This document shows, piece after piece, positions 7,008 through 8,836 of a stretch of DNA of 8,836 nt. The notes below the pieces were generated by a model. It was not told the origin of the DNA. It saw only the letters and a list, made by a program, of their open reading frames with translations, and made no database searches. This DNA is from Acidobacteriaceae bacterium (lineage in GTDB: Bacteria; Acidobacteriota; Terriglobia; Terriglobales; Acidobacteriaceae), in NCBI GenBank assembly GCA_003154055.1, contig PMCH01000368.1, positions 2,035 through 10,870 on the forward strand, given 5' to 3'. The position numbers and the translations under genes are program-made. The stretch's first letter is position 1. Each line of letters starts with the position of its first letter.

Positions 7008-7013
7008 CTCCTC
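7008..7013 (-). promoter_or_regulatory. Shine-Dalgarno sequence fixing the TTG start of aguB
   Basis: GAGGAG on the minus strand lies five bases before TTG (7002-7000). It is the clearest ribosome binding site in the window and supports the non-ATG start. Confidence 0.7.
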
Positions 7014-7024
7014 AATCAGTGTAA

Positions 7025-7048
7025 GCAGATGCAGCAAGCTGCGTCTCA
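7025..7048. repeat. Diverged copy of the GAGACGC hairpin repeat in the aguB leader
   Basis: Eight base pairs (7027-7034 with 7039-7046) close a CAAG loop, with one G-U wobble on the + strand. It matches the element at 8365-8392 at about 18 of 24 core positions, including the identical loop. One stem pair differs by a compensatory change: G-C at 8375/8382 is A-T at 7033/7040. The element lies about 25 bases upstream of the aguB start codon and could affect its leader RNA. Confidence 0.6.
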
Positions 7049-7072
7049 ACCGAGCCATCCCTCCAACGAGTT

Positions 7073-7103
7073 GTCATCCCGAGCGAAGCGAGCGGATCTG
7101 CAG
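7073..7103. repeat. GTCATCCCGAGCGAAGCGAG-type intergenic element
   Basis: The sequence runs GTCATCCCGAGCGAAGCGAG followed by CGGATCTGCAG. From general knowledge, very similar strings (GTCATCCTGAGCGAAGCGAAGGATCTG) recur in gaps of many bacterial genomes, including Acidobacteriota. Only one copy is in this window, so the call rests on recognition and not on a repeat seen here. Confidence 0.5.
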
Positions 7104-7315
7104 TTGAGCGCGGCCCTAGAATATCAAAATCACTCGTGCGGGTGCGCCGACGAACATCTAGCCTGAAACGAACTCGCCGCTCTCCCGTCACTTCTAGTAG
7201 ATTAAGTCTTCCAGCAAAACTATTTTCATCCTTGGGGGCGTTCTTGAAACACAAAAACAATACAAAGCACAGCACTCATGAAGGCGCGGGAATCGATCGC
7301 GAACTGCACGATCCG
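7104..7315. other. Divergent gap between aguB and speY without a supported gene
   Basis: This stretch is more A/T-rich than its surroundings from about 7190 to 7280. It is open in the speY frame from a GTG at 7136, but that extension is Arg/Ser-rich, lacks a ribosome binding site and does not look like a conserved N-terminus. No convincing promoter for speY was found. TATTTT at 7221 has no matching -35 box. A 13-codon ORF begins at 7278 (see separate entry). Confidence 0.5.
7118..7126 (-). promoter_or_regulatory. Weak candidate extended -10 element for aguB-aguA
   Basis: On the minus strand TGATATTCT reads as TG-n-TATTCT, an extended -10 form, about 115 bases upstream of the aguB start. No -35 box is recognisable. 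The transcript would include the two repeats at 7073-7103 and 7025-7048. Speculative. Confidence 0.22.
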
Positions 7316-7319
7316 GTGA
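7278..7319 (+). other. Possible 13-codon leader ORF overlapping a candidate speY start
   Basis: The only ATG near the start of speY (7278) is out of its frame. It opens 13 codons (MKARESIANCTIR) and stops with TGA at 7317-7319. That stop overlaps the candidate speY start GTG (7316-7318) as GTGA, the layout of translational coupling. No strong Shine-Dalgarno sequence precedes it. It could be a leader peptide, the remains of the original speY start after a frameshift, or chance. Confidence 0.2.
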
Positions 7320-8368
7320 GAGATCGGCTTGTTCCGCTCGAGCCGTTGGATTTGGGAAGGATCCATTCGATTGACGGTTTAGTGCGAGCGATGGCCAAGA
7401 CAGCATTCACGGGACGCCAACTCGGAGAGGCTGCGGACGTACTGGAAGCCATGGCGCGCGATAAAGACTGTTTCGTGGTGATGACTCTCGCGGGCGCGAT
7501 GACCGTCGCTAAGCAAGGCCTAGTCGTTGCTGAGTTAATCGACCGCGGCATCGTGAATGCGATCGTCTCGACCGGTGCGCTCATGGCCCACGGACTCGTC
7601 GAGGCCACCGGACGCGCGCACTTCCAGGTCAATCCAGAATTCACCGACGAGCAGATGTACGAAGCGGGCTACAACCGCGTGTATGACACCATCGAGCCGG
7701 AACAGAACCTCGACGATGTGGAGCGGGTGATGGCTGCAACCTTCTCGGGTTGGGACGCGAAGGAAGTGATGTGCTCCTACAAGCTGAACCGGGCCATCGG
7801 AGCGCACTTGGCGAAGACCGCCAAGGGGCAGCGGGGAATTTTGAAGTCCGCCTACGAGCAAAATGTCCCAGTATTCGTTCCGGCGTTTTCGGATTCCGAA
7901 CTCGGCCTTGACTACGCCCTCACCAACCGTGAACGCGACAAGGAGGGTAAGGCACGTTTCCGCTTTGATCCGTTCGAAGACCTGGAATATTTTGCCGCGA
8001 CATTGCTGAAACAGAAGCGGCTGGGAATTTTCACGATCGGTGGCGGAGTGCCCCGCAACTGGTCGCAGCAGTTCGGTCCCTTTATCGAATTGCGCCACCG
8101 CCGGGGAGGGGAAGACCTCCCGCTCAAGCGCTATCACTACGGCCTGCGTATCTGTCCGGAACCGGTGTACTGGGGCGGACTCTCGGGCAGTCCGTACAGC
8201 GAAGCGGTGTCCTGGGGCAAATTTGTGCCCCCTGCCGAAGGCGGAAAGTTCGGCGAAGTGTTCGTGGACGCCACCGTCGGACTGCCATTGATCGTGGCGG
8301 CGGTGCTGGAACGGCTGAAGAAGAAGCCGGCTCCGAAAAAGGCGCTTGCAGGAATGGAAACGAAGTAG
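7316..8368 (+). CDS. speY: Deoxyhypusine synthase-family protein, probable homospermidine synthase
   Basis: NAD-dependent aminobutyltransferase of the deoxyhypusine synthase (DHS) family. Bacteria lack eIF5A, so hypusine formation is unlikely; bacterial members are known or proposed to join a 4-aminobutyl group to putrescine, giving homospermidine. From the GTG at 7316 the protein has 350 residues. Marks are IHSIDGLVRAMAKTAF, IVSTGALMAHGLVEATG, ILKSAYEQNVPVFVPAFSD, TIGGGVPRNW (about 240-249) and SEAVSWGK. The last retains the Glu, Trp and catalytic Lys (296, 300, 302) equivalent to human DHS Glu323, Trp327 and Lys329. The position of human His288, after GGGVVK, is Asn248 here. I recall PRNW as usual in this bacterial subfamily. 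The start is uncertain: TTG at 7244 (374 residues) and GTG at 7136 (410) are alternatives without ribosome binding sites. Neighbours make agmatine and putrescine, which supports a polyamine role. Confidence 0.88.
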   Translation: MRDRLVPLEPLDLGRIHSIDGLVRAMAKTAFTGRQLGEAADVLEAMARDKDCFVVMTLAGAMTVAKQGLVVAELIDRGIVNAIVSTGALMAHGLVEATGRAHFQVNPEFTDEQMYEAGYNRVYDTIEPEQNLDDVERVMAATFSGWDAKEVMCSYKLNRAIGAHLAKTAKGQRGILKSAYEQNVPVFVPAFSDSELGLDYALTNRERDKEGKARFRFDPFEDLEYFAATLLKQKRLGIFTIGGGVPRNWSQQFGPFIELRHRRGGEDLPLKRYHYGLRICPEPVYWGGLSGSPYSEAVSWGKFVPPAEGGKFGEVFVDATVGLPLIVAAVLERLKKKPAPKKALAGMETK

Positions 8369-8392
8369 AGACGCGGCAAGCCGCGTCTCTAC
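8365..8392. repeat. Perfect 12-bp palindrome between convergent speY and pdaD, containing the speY stop
   Basis: Bases 8365-8376 and 8381-8392 are exact reverse complements around a CAAG loop; the arms read GTAGAGACGCGG. The speY stop codon TAG (8366-8368) lies inside the left arm. The pdaD stop codon is only nine bases beyond the right arm (8402-8404). No U tract follows on either strand, but a stem this strong between converging genes could act as a bidirectional barrier. A diverged copy is at 7025-7048. Confidence 0.8.
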
Positions 8393-8401
8393 GCGGACAA
8401 T

Positions 8402-8836
8402 CTAGTCGAAGATCAGGACCGCCGACGCAATCACGGTGGTCCAAAGGCCCCGCTTGTCGCCAACCGCGGACTGGGTGACGTTTGCGGTGCGAACAATCTT
8501 GTTCGAGATGCGGTAGATCTCCTTTTTTTCATCCCAGGAGCGATCCGGATCGAACTCGACGTTGAGAGTGGTTGCCAGCATTTCCGCAGCGAGTTCTTCC
8601 GCGTAGTCCCCGGCCGAATCCTCGGTTTCTCCGAAGGAGTGGTGCTCGCTCAGATATCCGTAGGTGTTGCGGTCGGCGGGAATGGCAACGCCGATGGAAG
8701 ATGCGAGCAGGCGATGAGGCTCGTGAGTGGAATTCTCGGCGACGACGGCGAAGACGACTTCGCCGGGATGAAGGTACTTCAGTCCCTGGGAGCGCGGGAT
8801 CAATTTGCAGTTGGGCGGAAAGATGGAAGAGACGCG
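8402..8836 (-). CDS. pdaD: Pyruvoyl-dependent arginine decarboxylase, 5' end outside the window
   Basis: Decarboxylates arginine to agmatine using a pyruvoyl group formed by self-cleavage, the first step of the route continued by AguA and AguB. The frame is open to the right edge, giving 144 visible residues that begin RVSSIFPPNCKLIPRSQGL. The Ser-Ser pair (8830-8825) is the family's cleavage site: the second serine becomes the pyruvoyl group of the alpha chain, so the alpha chain is complete and only the N-terminal beta chain (about 50 residues) is missing. Further marks are HPGEVVFAVVAE, YGYLSEHHSFGETE and GDYAEELAAEMLATTL, all typical of PvlArgDC. The codon at 8803 that could be read as a start is an internal TTG leucine. 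The gene ends facing speY with a hairpin between. This family is common in archaea and scattered in bacteria, unlike PLP-dependent SpeA. Confidence 0.93.
   Translation of the reverse strand, partial: RVSSIFPPNCKLIPRSQGLKYLHPGEVVFAVVAENSTHEPHRLLASSIGVAIPADRNTYGYLSEHHSFGETEDSAGDYAEELAAEMLATTLNVEFDPDRSWDEKKEIYRISNKIVRTANVTQSAVGDKRGLWTTVIASAVLIFD

Noticed and set aside
8054..8056. Loss of the catalytic lysine in the DHS-like protein (Arg in GGGVPR)
   Set aside because: On closer alignment the catalytic lysine of human DHS (Lys329) is in EAVSWGK, which is intact here; the Arg aligns with Lys287.
7316..8368. Hypusine synthesis on a translation factor as the role of the DHS-like gene
   Set aside because: Bacterial EF-P is not hypusinated by DHS and no eIF5A-like gene is present; the neighbours point to free polyamines.
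8826..8836. GAAGAGACGCG at the right edge as a third copy of the hairpin repeat
   Set aside because: It encodes the conserved V-S-S cleavage site of pdaD and has no second arm; the match is coincidental.

Overview
The window is chromosomal DNA from a GC-rich bacterium, roughly 60% G+C by eye. It carries eight protein-coding genes and unusually repeat-rich intergenic gaps. The repeats (long CCACRGGG...ACACAGAGG palindromes, GTAGYCAGT-type inverted repeats, GAGACGC-GGCAAGCC-GCGTCTC hairpins and a GTCATCCCGAGCGAAGCGAG element), together with the gene set, resemble Acidobacteriota such as Koribacter or Terriglobus relatives. That assignment is an inference from memory of genome style. No phylogenetic marker in the window proves it.

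Left part (1-3570). The C-terminal half of an AMP-forming acetyl-CoA synthetase runs rightwards off the left edge and converges on a leftward gpsA-plsY pair. These two genes overlap by four bases (ATGA). They encode consecutive steps at the entry of phospholipid synthesis: dihydroxyacetone phosphate to glycerol-3-phosphate, then to lysophosphatidic acid. Upstream of plsY is a gap holding three diverged tandem units of about 46 bp and two hairpins. Next is thpR, a 2H-family RNA 2',3'-cyclic phosphodiesterase.

Middle (3571-4999). A two-domain cinA gene (nicotinamide-nucleotide amidase with a COG1058 domain) is flanked on both sides by large imperfect inverted repeats. The upstream repeat overlaps the 3' end of aguA and encodes the last residues of that protein.

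Right part (5000-8836). This is a polyamine locus. A pyruvoyl-dependent arginine decarboxylase (pdaD, cut by the right edge but still showing its Ser-Ser self-cleavage site) would make agmatine. Agmatine deiminase (aguA) would convert it to N-carbamoylputrescine, and N-carbamoylputrescine amidase (aguB) would release putrescine. A deoxyhypusine-synthase-family enzyme of the bacterial homospermidine synthase type (speY) would use putrescine to make homospermidine. aguB and aguA overlap by four bases and run leftwards. speY runs rightwards between aguB and pdaD, converges on pdaD, and is bracketed by two related palindromic repeats.

No tRNA, rRNA, CRISPR array, transposase or phage gene was seen. 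The most interesting points are the mixed-origin arginine-to-homospermidine route, the repeat-bracketed speY, and the recurrent placement of stop codons inside palindromic elements.
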